Virus record (IMG/VR): IMGVR_UViG_3300042891_001275
Location: 1-25,832 of that record
Source: a virus
DNA: 25,832 bases
Direction: 5' to 3' (one strand)
The notes beneath the pieces are model-generated. The model saw nothing but the letters and a program-made list of their open reading frames with translations, did not search any database and had not been told where the DNA came from. Position numbers and translations under genes: made by a program. The stretch's first letter is position 1, and every line of letters starts with the position of its first letter. Of this stretch, positions 7,663 to 14,224 are shown piece after piece.

Positions 7663-9136
7663 ATTCTCATATTTTAGTGACTTCGTTTTAAACGAAGCAA
7701 AGAAATCTCCTTCAGCTCCAAAGGGAAAAATAAAAGTTATTTTGCTATCTAATGTTAGTGAAGAATCTAAAACGGTTCCTAGCATTAAAGCTGAATGTGA
7801 AAGAAGAGGTGTTAAATTTGCTGTAATCAATATTGATAAAGCAAAACTTACTAAGAATCCAGACGGAGAAACATTCACTATTTATGATAATGAATCTAAG
7901 ATGAAAATATCTTCTGAGGACACTGCTATCTTAACCAGAAGAGGTGTTGTTAAAAACACTTACACTAGAGATCTTGTTGAACAATTAGAGAGTGCTAATT
8001 TCTTTGTTGTAAACACTTTAGAATCTATTATTGCTTGTGAAAACAAATATGTTACATCTAAAATTCTTATGGATGCAGGAATTCCTGTTCCGAGAATGGC
8101 ATTGATTGAAAATGAAGAATCTATCGACGATGCTGTTAAAGCTATAGGTGGACAATTTCCAGTGGTTCTTAAAATGCTTTCAGGTTCACAAGGAATTGGA
8201 GTTTCTATTGTTGATTCAATAGGTTCATTGAAATCAGTTATGCAAACAATTTGGAAGGCTAATTCAAGTGTTGAATTGCTAATTCAAGAAAAAATCGAAT
8301 CTGAATATGATTTGAGAATTCACGTTTTAACTCGTAAATTCAATTCACCTACACCTGACGATACTGATTCGGTTCTTCTTGGATATATGAGACGTAACCG
8401 AGTTAAGAAAGACTTTAGAACTAATTACTCATTAGGTGGAACCGTTGAAAAAACCAAAGTAACTCCTGAACAAGAAAAAATTGCAATTGAATCTGCAAAA
8501 GCTATTGGTTGTAATTGGTGTGGTGTTGATATCATCGTTGATAAGAAAACAGGTAAAAACTACGTATTAGAAGTTAACGCATCACCGGGAACTGAAGGAC
8601 TTAAAAAAGCTACAGGAGTTGATGTTGTAAAAGATATTATTGACTTTATTTCTGATAAACAAAATTGGATTCGTTCTCGTAAAACTATCGGATTCCGTGA
8701 AGTTGTTACGATTCCTGGTCTTGGAGATTTCGTTTCTAAATTTGATACAGGAAACGGAGCTCTTTCATGTTCATTAACTTATGACGAGGCTAAACTTGCC
8801 GATGATAAAAAGACGGTTTCATGGGAATTAGGTGGAAAAAAATTCACAAATAAAGTTATTGGATTCTCTAATGCCGAAGTTGGTCATGTTGTTCAAGAGA
8901 GACCAATCATTACAATGGATATTGTTTTTGCAGGTAAAACTTACAAAGATGTACATGTTTCATTGGTAGATAGAAAAGAGAAATCAACTAAATTCTTGGT
9001 CAATCGTAAATTTATGGAAAGAATTGGATGTTCGGTTAGTCCATTCAAAACATTCGTAATAACTTCTTTTGACGGAGAATACAACGTAGGAGAAGCAAAA
9101 GGAAATAATCATATAGGAATCAAATTCGAAAAATAA
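7652..9136 (+). CDS. RimK-like ATP-grasp glutamate ligase with retropepsin-like C-terminal domain and capsid-targeting-like leader
   Basis: 494 residues. A leader, MKTRFSYFSDFVLNE-A (cut expected after Glu15), is followed by a RimK-type ATP-grasp enzyme: FPVVLKMLSGSQGIGV (nucleotide-binding loop, about 168-183), YDLRIHVL, DFRTNYSLGG and LEVNASPGTEGLKKATG (Glu307 and Asn309 as Mg ligands). The family adds glutamate to protein or peptide C-termini, such as ribosomal protein S6. From about 345 a second domain carries FDTGNGALSCSL (Asp365-Thr-Gly) and a downstream SLVDR...FLVNRKFM segment, the pattern of the RimB/COG4067 retropepsin-like proteases often encoded beside rimK. Both activities in one chain could be writer and eraser, or one domain could recognise substrate. 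The leader suggests the enzyme is packaged and injected. Domains are seen; packaging and substrate are inference. Confidence 0.88.
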   Translation: MKTRFSYFSDFVLNEAKKSPSAPKGKIKVILLSNVSEESKTVPSIKAECERRGVKFAVINIDKAKLTKNPDGETFTIYDNESKMKISSEDTAILTRRGVVKNTYTRDLVEQLESANFFVVNTLESIIACENKYVTSKILMDAGIPVPRMALIENEESIDDAVKAIGGQFPVVLKMLSGSQGIGVSIVDSIGSLKSVMQTIWKANSSVELLIQEKIESEYDLRIHVLTRKFNSPTPDDTDSVLLGYMRRNRVKKDFRTNYSLGGTVEKTKVTPEQEKIAIESAKAIGCNWCGVDIIVDKKTGKNYVLEVNASPGTEGLKKATGVDVVKDIIDFISDKQNWIRSRKTIGFREVVTIPGLGDFVSKFDTGNGALSCSLTYDEAKLADDKKTVSWELGGKKFTNKVIGFSNAEVGHVVQERPIITMDIVFAGKTYKDVHVSLVDRKEKSTKFLVNRKFMERIGCSVSPFKTFVITSFDGEYNVGEAKGNNHIGIKFEK

Positions 9137-9137
9137 T

Positions 9138-9407
9138 ATGAAAAATCTTAAATCTTTATCACAATACATTAACGAGGCATCCACTAGCATAATGGCTGGG
9201 GACCGTACTATTAATGAACCAAAAGAATATATGTTCTTTGGTAATCTTAAAACTATCAAATCCAGAATTGATGAAATGTTAGCTATGGACCCTGTTAAAG
9301 TTGAAGCTATGTTGCAAGATGGACATGCTTGGGCGGTGGATCATATAGCAACATCAAAGGATGATATTGAAGAAGTTGCTGATTTTCTAAAGAATAACGT
9401 AAAATAA
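9138..9407 (+). CDS. Small protein with capsid-targeting-like leader
   Basis: 89 residues. The leader [14 protein letters not shown] closely resembles T4 internal-protein leaders (MKTYQEFIAE-A) and the leader of the protein at 12578. After it come a short acidic region and a helical C-terminal domain ([31 protein letters not shown]). A second INE at 25-27 is followed by Pro and is less likely to be cut. One base separates it from the ATP-grasp gene, so the two are probably co-expressed. Trimmed, it would be about 76 residues, the size of T4 internal proteins. No family recognised. Confidence 0.8.
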   Translation: MKNLKSLSQYINEASTSIMAGDRTINEPKEYMFFGNLKTIKSRIDEMLAMDPVKVEAMLQDGHAWAVDHIATSKDDIEEVADFLKNNVK

Positions 9408-9414
9408 ATCTCTT

Positions 9415-9720
9415 ATGCCATCATTATCTCAAGCAGTATATCTTATTAACGGAAGATTGGTTGATTATATAGGTAATCCTATAGACCTTACACAAATTGG
9501 TCTTTTAGGTCCTACTGGACCTACAGGAGCAATAGGGTCTCAAGGAGCTACAGGATTAAGAGGTGCTACTGGACCTACTGGACCTACTGGACCTCAAGGA
9601 GTTGTAACGGTTGTAACTGTTAGTGCTACTGGTGGAACTTCAACGGTTACTTATGGAAGTACTGGAGGAACCGGATCTACTCAAGGTGGTGGTGGAATCA
9701 ATCCAAGTGGAGGAAGCTAA
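9415..9720 (+). CDS. Small collagen-like virion protein
   Basis: 101 residues. An N-terminal domain of about 30 residues ([19 protein letters not shown]) precedes eleven Gly-X-Y triplets, mostly GPT, GAT and GPQ, then a Val/Thr-rich segment and a Gly/Ser-rich tail. Gly-X-Y runs of this sort trimerise in phage fibres, and short collagen-like proteins are common phage surface proteins, so a head or tail fibre or decoration role is likely. Its place at the end of the packaged-protein operon, just before a strong terminator, fits a late virion gene. The near-identical GGACCTACTGG repeats could change copy number by slippage. Confidence 0.8.
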   Translation: MPSLSQAVYLINGRLVDYIGNPIDLTQIGLLGPTGPTGAIGSQGATGLRGATGPTGPTGPQGVVTVVTVSATGGTSTVTYGSTGGTGSTQGGGGINPSGGS

Positions 9721-9750
9721 TATTATAAAACTACATACAAAACTATACAC

Positions 9751-9782
9751 AAAAAGGACAATCGAAAGATTGTCCTTTTTTA
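9751..9782. terminator. Bidirectional rho-independent terminator between convergent genes
   Basis: Perfect 13-bp stem, AAAAAGGACAATC and GATTGTCCTTTTT, closed by a GAAA tetraloop, with A and T runs on both sides. It serves the collagen-like gene on the + strand and the SpeD-like gene on the - strand. Confidence 0.92.
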
Positions 9783-9800
9783 TTTTGAACTAATTTCTAA

Positions 9801-10244
9801 TTAATTATTACAAATACAAGCTTTTTCAGAAATTGGTTTAGAAACGAATTCAGTTCCTTTCCCAGAACCTGAATCAGAAACTCTAAGTCCTTCATTTCTA
9901 TCAATTGCCATCCAATCAAATTCAACTAGATCCATTTCATTTAAATGATCTATAACAATTTGTATGTCATATTTTTTACAAGAATAGATGTCAAATTGGA
10001 ACATAGGTACCTCATAAGCATCCCAAATATGGATTGATGAATGTGAAGTTGCCAAAGTTACGGTTCCAGTTAAACCTTCATTTCCAATTTCGTCTACATA
10101 TACAGAAGTAGGTCCGGCCACAACGACCATACCAACTCTCTCTACCAAACGTTTGAACCAGTTGTTAAGGTCTTCTGCTGACTTGAAAGGTTTTTTACAA
10201 TAACCTTTAATGAGCAGGTGTTGATGATAAGGTACAAATCCCAT
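9801..10244 (-). CDS. speD: S-adenosylmethionine decarboxylase-like pyruvoyl enzyme (SpeD homologue)
   Basis: 147 residues and the only minus-strand gene in the window. The SpeD core is clear: HLLIKGY near the start (usual HLL/HLV), then GLTGTVTLATSHSSIHIW, matching the bacterial pattern GVSGVVVISESHLTIHTW. Ser67 would become the pyruvoyl group after self-cleavage, His72 matches the catalytic His, and Cys89 in DIYSC matches the catalytic Cys. The residue before the cleavage Ser, normally Glu, is Thr66. SpeD makes decarboxylated AdoMet for spermidine synthesis. Some phage and bacterial SpeD homologues are reported to act instead on ornithine or arginine, so substrate is open. T4-like cyanophages also carry speD, which supports an auxiliary metabolic role. 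It ends at the shared terminator and is divergent from the next gene. Confidence 0.82.
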   Translation of the reverse strand: MGFVPYHQHLLIKGYCKKPFKSAEDLNNWFKRLVERVGMVVVAGPTSVYVDEIGNEGLTGTVTLATSHSSIHIWDAYEVPMFQFDIYSCKKYDIQIVIDHLNEMDLVEFDWMAIDRNEGLRVSDSGSGKGTEFVSKPISEKACICNN

Positions 10245-10316
10245 TAGTTAATAGTTTTTTGTTTATTTATCTAAAACCGACCAAATTTCAACGATATAAA
10301 AGGATGTTAATAAAAA

Positions 10317-10397
10317 TGTTAATAACTTTTTTCAAAAACATTGTTTACTTTGAGGAATTTGTTTTATATTTGTAATATCAAATTAAAAATAAACAAT
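10317..10397 (+). promoter_or_regulatory. Phage promoter module, copy 1 (GTTAATAAC box and TATATTTG)
   Basis: TGTTAATAACTTTTTT at 10317, a TTG at 10341-10343, and the Bacteroidota -7 box TATATTTG at 10365-10372 (21 bases between), then an A-rich leader to the ATG at 10398. The whole 81 bp recurs at 14143-14223 with four mismatches. GTTAATAAC is a near-palindrome (GTTA-N-TAAC), so may bind a dimeric regulator. A further partial copy, TGTTAATAA, lies at 10304. Confidence 0.85.
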
Positions 10398-10613
10398 ATG
10401 ACTAATCAAAATCAAAAAGAAACGAAAACAACCACTTTTCAACGTACAAGCTACCTTTTAGGAATGCTATTTTTTGGATTCGTTACTTATTTCACTTTAA
10501 CCGGAGATCTTCAAAATCACATACACTTTGCCGGTATAGGAAACGAAATTGGATTTGCTACAATGGGTATGTTACTTACTGCAATCTTTTTTTATCTAAC
10601 TGTCTCTGAATAA
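10398..10613 (+). CDS. Small two-span membrane protein, function unknown
   Basis: 71 residues. The frame extends up to 10341, but the promoter module occupies 10317-10397 and the ATG at 10398 sits directly after its A-rich leader, as in the copy before 14225, so this start is chosen. A polar N-terminus of 17 residues is followed by spans at about 18-35 (LLGMLFFGFVTYFTL) and 50-69 (IGFATMGMLLTAIFFYL), with a short HIHF-containing loop. Its own host-type promoter suggests early or middle expression. Small early membrane proteins of phages often act in exclusion or host takeover, but no family is recognised. Confidence 0.75.
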   Translation: MTNQNQKETKTTTFQRTSYLLGMLFFGFVTYFTLTGDLQNHIHFAGIGNEIGFATMGMLLTAIFFYLTVSE

Positions 10614-10646
10614 CATATAAAATTTATAAACTTTAAAAATAAAAAA

Positions 10647-11060
10647 ATGTCTAAATCGCAGATCAAGAGGAAATTAAAGCTATTTTTCGGTAAAACTTGG
10701 AGATACGCTAGTAGAATAGTAAATCCAGAAAAAAGAATTCCCGATCTTTCCCCTATGCAATCAAAAACAGTATCTATTATCCATAGGATAATTAGGAATC
10801 CGGAATCAACATTAATAAGAGACTATGATACAGGATTTTACTATGCCGAGTTAAACCACTACTTCATCAAATTTTCGGATAATACGGCAATCATAACAAA
10901 CGGCAAGTTTTCTTATTACGTCTCTTTACCTTATGCAACATGCACAAGATTGAGAACCTGCTTTGAAGACTACATATCAAAAAGACGTAAGGTATTAGAA
11001 AATAAATATGATCTGAATACTCTACAAAACTTTGACGAAATCCTTAATTCACTTTCATAA
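10647..11060 (+). CDS. Small basic protein, function unknown
   Basis: 137 residues; strongly basic N-terminus (KSQIKRKLKLFFGKTWRYASR) then a mixed alpha/beta region with several aromatic residues (DTGFYYAELNHYFIKF) and a helical C-terminus. There are 33 AT-rich bases between it and the membrane-protein gene, with no clear terminator, so both are probably on the transcript from the 10365 promoter. I do not recognise the family. Confidence 0.7.
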   Translation: MSKSQIKRKLKLFFGKTWRYASRIVNPEKRIPDLSPMQSKTVSIIHRIIRNPESTLIRDYDTGFYYAELNHYFIKFSDNTAIITNGKFSYYVSLPYATCTRLRTCFEDYISKRRKVLENKYDLNTLQNFDEILNSLS

Positions 11061-11065
11061 TCATA

Positions 11066-11076
11066 CATATAATAAA
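11066..11076 (+). promoter_or_regulatory. Possible phage promoter box CATATAAT before clamp loader gene
   Basis: ACATATAATAAAAAATC lies 16 bases before the clamp loader ATG and resembles the late boxes at 1422, 3428 and 5184, but lacks the leading GAT. Weak evidence in AT-rich DNA. Confidence 0.25.
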
Positions 11077-11089
11077 AAATCAATAAAGA

Positions 11090-12043
11090 ATGAATCCGAA
11101 AAAAGCACTGTGGACAGAACGATACCGACCTTCGAAGCTAGATGAATTAATCTTACCTGATCGAATCAGTCGTAAATTGGAAAATGGTTTGTATATGAAC
11201 TTCTTATTTTATGGAAGTCCAGGTACAGGAAAAACATCAACTGCAAAAGTTCTTGCAGGTGACAATCCTTATATGTACATCAACTGTTCTGTTGAAACTG
11301 GTGTTGATACTGTAAGAACCAAGATTATGGAATTCTGTTCCACTCTATCGGTTATGGATGGACAGAAAAAACTTAAAGTTGTAATTCTCGACGAGTTCGA
11401 TGGTGTATCAGATCAATACATGAAAGCTCTTCGTGGAACTATCGAACAATTCGAAAAAACTGCTCGATTCGTTGCAACATGTAATTACATCAATAAGATT
11501 CCCGATAACATTCAATCTCGTTTCGAATGCTTTAACTTCGATTTTTCCGAAGAAGAAGAACAAGAAATCGAAAAGAAATATTTCAAACGAGTTTACGATA
11601 TCATTAAAACCGAAGGTATGGACATCGAAAAAGATGCTCTTATCGAATTGGTCCGTCGTAAATTCCCTGACTTAAGATCTATTATTAATGTTCTTCAAGG
11701 ATATCATGCCGAAGGAAAGACAAAAATTACATCGGATGATGTTAAGAAATTCCATGGTGTATTTAAAGATCTTTACGAACACATTTTTAATTCCACAAAC
11801 GATGAAGTAAAAAATTACCAATACTTGGTATCGAACTACTCATCTAAAGTAGATGATGTAATTCAATCTCTAGGAACCGACTTTATTGATTATATACAAA
11901 CAGAAAAACCTCAGTTAATGCGTAAAGCAGGTGAAATATGTTACGAAACAAACAAACATTCATATGAACTTCGTTTCGTAATTGATCCGGTTGTTACTAT
12001 GCTTTCTTTGGTTTATAAAATACAACAAATCGTAAGATCATGA
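11090..12043 (+). CDS. 44: Sliding clamp loader large subunit, T4 gp44-like AAA+ ATPase
   Basis: 317 residues, close to T4 gp44 (319). It opens with the clamp-loader signature LWTERYRPSKLDELILP. Walker A is GSPGTGKTS (42-50), Walker B is VVILDEFD (97-104), sensor 1 is FVATCNY (127-133), and SRFE (143-146) holds the arginine finger. The C-terminal third is the helical collar domain. In T4, four gp44 subunits with one gp62 load the gp45 clamp for DNA synthesis and late transcription. No clear gp62 is present beside it; the small genes at 12040 and 12270 are coupled to it by overlaps but are too short and not alignable by eye. Confidence 0.93.
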   Translation: MNPKKALWTERYRPSKLDELILPDRISRKLENGLYMNFLFYGSPGTGKTSTAKVLAGDNPYMYINCSVETGVDTVRTKIMEFCSTLSVMDGQKKLKVVILDEFDGVSDQYMKALRGTIEQFEKTARFVATCNYINKIPDNIQSRFECFNFDFSEEEEQEIEKKYFKRVYDIIKTEGMDIEKDALIELVRRKFPDLRSIINVLQGYHAEGKTKITSDDVKKFHGVFKDLYEHIFNSTNDEVKNYQYLVSNYSSKVDDVIQSLGTDFIDYIQTEKPQLMRKAGEICYETNKHSYELRFVIDPVVTMLSLVYKIQQIVRS

Positions 12044-12270
12044 GACAAATAACCCAAGCCGATCTAGACCGATTAATTGAGGTCTATAAAAATGGAATTG
12101 ATAAATGGTTCCGTGACGAATTATTCCAAAAAGATTGTGCCTATTACGAAGGTGCAATTAAAAGAGGATCCGAAGCCTTAGGTATTGAAGTTCCTTTTAC
12201 TTTCCTTCAAATTACCGAAGAATTGAAGAAAGACTTCGATTCAGGCTATAACAATTTTTGGATTGGATAA
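12040..12270 (+). CDS. Small acidic protein coupled to clamp loader gene, function unknown
   Basis: 76 residues, beginning with ATGA overlap on the clamp loader stop and ending with TAATG overlap onto the next gene. Mostly helical, acidic and aromatic (KWFRDELFQKDCAYYEGAI). The overlaps imply coordinated translation with the clamp loader. A replacement for a clamp-loader accessory part is conceivable from context but not from sequence. Confidence 0.7.
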   Translation: MRQITQADLDRLIEVYKNGIDKWFRDELFQKDCAYYEGAIKRGSEALGIEVPFTFLQITEELKKDFDSGYNNFWIG

Positions 12271-12554
12271 TGAAAGATCTACTTAAAGCACATAGAGAGA
12301 TAACCGAAGCTATATTCTTAGCTTTCGGTATTGAAAATGGATATGGAGATATCGACGATAAGACAGATGTGAAATGGGATGCAACCGAGGATTCTATTCA
12401 TTGGTTAGAGGATGATGAAATCTATGCTAATGATGTTCTACGAGGTCCTGCACAATTTGAAAATTTCATTCTGTATTACGTCGATAATGGTGCAGGTGAC
12501 GAATTCTATCAAATCTTTGATACCACCCTAAGGGATGAGAATCTCGAAGGATAA
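12270..12554 (+). CDS. Small acidic protein, function unknown
   Basis: 94 residues, rich in Asp and Glu. A TTG at 12258 would extend it by four residues, but ATG at 12270 forms the TAATG overlap used repeatedly in this genome and is preferred. It starts MKDLLKAHREITEAIFLAFG and continues with aspartate-rich segments (GDIDDKTDVKWDATEDS) and LRGPAQFENFILYYVDNG. Strong acidity might suggest a nucleic-acid mimic or regulatory partner, but no family is recognised. Confidence 0.7.
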   Translation: MKDLLKAHREITEAIFLAFGIENGYGDIDDKTDVKWDATEDSIHWLEDDEIYANDVLRGPAQFENFILYYVDNGAGDEFYQIFDTTLRDENLEG

Positions 12555-12577
12555 ATAAAAAAAACATAAAGAATAGA

Positions 12578-13048
12578 ATGAAAAATTTACCTTCTTTTGA
12601 GCAATTCGTAAATGAGGCTCAAGATTTTAGTGATATAACTAAATATTTCTGTATAAATCCTGAAGATTCAGGGGTTATAAGAAAAAATTCTAAATTCCGT
12701 CAATCTCAAGGTATGTATGTAGATACTAAATTCGGGAGAGTTGAAAGACAAAAACTAATTAATTATATTTTTGAAGGGATTAAGAAGAAATATAAAGACG
12801 CAGAATTAATTCCAAATGATCAACCTTATTCAGCTTTTACTGATGTTATTAATTACGCAGGAAATAAATTACGATTTTCCGATACTCATATGAATATCGA
12901 AGAGGCTAAAGATTTTCAATTGAAATTACCTAAAATCGAAAAACATATTAAATATATTCATAGTTCTATAACTACGCTAGATAAAACAATAAACATTGAA
13001 TTTGGTGATCTAGATCGTATCATAAATTATATTCTAGAGGTGATCTAA
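12578..13048 (+). CDS. Protein with capsid-targeting-like leader, function unknown
   Basis: 156 residues. The leader MKNLPSFEQFVNE-A (cut expected after Glu13) is of the same form as in the proteins at 7652 and 9138 and matches T4 internal-protein leaders. The remainder is a basic alpha/beta protein (GRVERQKLINYIFEGIKKKY, DKTINIEFGDLDRIINYILEVI) without a recognised motif. It lies among replication genes rather than head genes but is followed by its own terminator at 13069. If the leader is functional, this is a packaged protein encoded away from the head cluster, as with several T4 internal proteins. Confidence 0.75.
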   Translation: MKNLPSFEQFVNEAQDFSDITKYFCINPEDSGVIRKNSKFRQSQGMYVDTKFGRVERQKLINYIFEGIKKKYKDAELIPNDQPYSAFTDVINYAGNKLRFSDTHMNIEEAKDFQLKLPKIEKHIKYIHSSITTLDKTINIEFGDLDRIINYILEVI

Positions 13049-13051
13049 AAA

Positions 13052-13110
13052 TTGTTAATAACTTTTTGACCCGAGATTTTTTTATCTCGGGTTTTTGTTT
13101 TATATTTGTA
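13052..13110 (+). promoter_or_regulatory. Phage promoter module, copy 3, with a terminator between its boxes
   Basis: TTGTTAATAACTTTTT (13052-13067) and TATATTTGTA (13101-13110) match the other two modules, and the distance from GTTAATAAC to TATATTTG is 47 bases in all three. The DNA between is unrelated to the other copies: here it is a terminator hairpin. No TTG lies at the -33 position, so the upstream box probably matters most. The ATG is at 13145. Confidence 0.75.
13069..13096 (+). terminator. Rho-independent terminator after the 12578 gene
   Basis: ACCCGAGAT and ATCTCGGGT form a 9-bp stem with a six-T loop followed by a T run. It is the most GC-rich hairpin in the region and lies inside the promoter module of the next gene. 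Confidence 0.88.
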
Positions 13111-13144
13111 TATCTAATTAATATTAAAACTTAAATCAAAACGT

Positions 13145-13627
13145 ATGGCAACATTCTTTATCAATCGATTTCCAATTTGTACTTTAGTCTACAAAGAAGC
13201 TGCAGAAATGCAAGGTCACAATTCAGATTTTTCTAAATCTCTTGCTTCGGCTCGAGCAATATTCTTTGCAGCCGCAAAGAAAGGCTTTAAAAATAAAAAT
13301 GGTAAACACTACAACGGTCTAAATTCTCCAGACCTTGAAATGCCACAAATCTATTCTATCGATTTTGCTGGAATCGATGCATTTTGTATCGAAACTGAAA
13401 ATGGAACTAGATCATGTCTATTAGACGGTAAAATATTCGAACCTCAAGATTACGATAAAATCGAAGCAAAAATCATATCATTAGTAGGTGAATCCGGTTT
13501 TCAAAAAATGCGAGAAGAAATCCAAACTAGATTATCTAAACTAGCAGATATCAATTCTTCTAAAGTATTTGATGTATACGCATCATTAAGAGATAAAATA
13601 CGTTCAACCGAATTCATCAACGCTTAA
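13145..13627 (+). CDS. Conserved-looking protein of unknown function
   Basis: 160 residues, expressed from promoter module copy 3, one base before the ligase-like gene. Segments include an Ala-rich helix (SLASARAIFFAAAKKGFKNK), a beta-rich middle (IYSIDFAGIDAFCIETENG) and a helical C-terminus. It ends EFINA, which is not a leader. I do not recognise a family. Coupling to the adenylation-domain protein suggests a possible shared nucleic-acid role, but only by context. Confidence 0.7.
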   Translation: MATFFINRFPICTLVYKEAAEMQGHNSDFSKSLASARAIFFAAAKKGFKNKNGKHYNGLNSPDLEMPQIYSIDFAGIDAFCIETENGTRSCLLDGKIFEPQDYDKIEAKIISLVGESGFQKMREEIQTRLSKLADINSSKVFDVYASLRDKIRSTEFINA

Positions 13628-13628
13628 T

Positions 13629-14141
13629 ATGCTAACATTTCCACCTAAACCAACTGCAATACTCCCACACGAATCTCACATTGAAAATTACATCATTCAA
13701 CCCAAGTGGAGAGGATGGAGAATTGCAATTCATAAAAATCAATCTTGGACTAGGAAAGGAGTTTCAATTCCCGTTGAAACTTCTTTCCCTGAAAAGGAAT
13801 ACGACTATCAATTAGATGGTGAAATTATTTCTATCGATAAAGAAGTAGAACATCAAGTTCGAACTGCAATTAAGAATGGTAGATATCAAATAAGAATTTT
13901 CGATATATGGGTTCCTTCAAGACCTAGTATGACTATCGAAGAAAGACTGCAATTATTAAAAGACGATTTTGGTATAGTCGTAGAAACTCATTCAGCAAAA
14001 ACCGGTAAAGATGTGGAAGCTTTATTTAAGATGTTTACTACTCGAGGAAATGAAGGTCTTGTAATGAAGAAAAAAGGATCGGTTTATTTGTCATCCGAAA
14101 AAGGAAATAAGATCGATACTAATTGGTCTAAAATCCGATAA
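13629..14141 (+). CDS. Minimal DNA-ligase-like adenylation domain protein
   Basis: 170 residues holding the nucleotidyltransferase motifs of ATP-dependent DNA ligases: motif I QPKWRGWRI with Lys26 as the adenylated lysine and Arg31; motif III LDGEI (Glu65); motif IIIa RIFDIW; motif IV EGLVMKK (Glu142, Lys147); and a motif V-like WSKIR near the end (Lys168). The Asp of the usual KxDG is Arg28. The chain stops right after motif V, so the OB-fold domain that closes over nicked DNA is missing. The usual catalytic core is about 300 residues or more. It may be a working minimal ligase with a partner, or a deadenylating or end-modifying relative. It follows 13145-13627 by one base and is near RNase H, which fits Okazaki fragment processing. 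Confidence 0.8.
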   Translation: MLTFPPKPTAILPHESHIENYIIQPKWRGWRIAIHKNQSWTRKGVSIPVETSFPEKEYDYQLDGEIISIDKEVEHQVRTAIKNGRYQIRIFDIWVPSRPSMTIEERLQLLKDDFGIVVETHSAKTGKDVEALFKMFTTRGNEGLVMKKKGSVYLSSEKGNKIDTNWSKIR

Positions 14142-14142
14142 T

Positions 14143-14223
14143 TGTTAATAACTTTTTTCAAAAACATTGTTTACTTTGAAGAAAATGTATTATATTTGTA
14201 ATATCAAATTAAAAATAAACAAT
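14143..14223 (+). promoter_or_regulatory. Phage promoter module, copy 2 (GTTAATAAC box and TATATTTG)
   Basis: 81-bp near-identical copy of 10317-10397 (four mismatches, all between TTGA and the -7 box). GTTAATAAC at 14144-14152, TTG 21 bases before TATATTTG (14191-14198), and an A-rich leader ending one base before the ATG at 14225. Confidence 0.87.
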
Positions 14224-14224
14224 T

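Noticed and set aside
10341-10397. Upstream start for the two-span membrane protein
   Set aside because: This stretch is part of the 81-bp promoter module that also precedes 14225, where it is plainly non-coding.
10317-14223. 81-bp direct repeats as attachment sites or mobile-element ends
   Set aside because: No integrase, transposase or inverted ends nearby; both copies hold promoter elements and stop just before an ATG.
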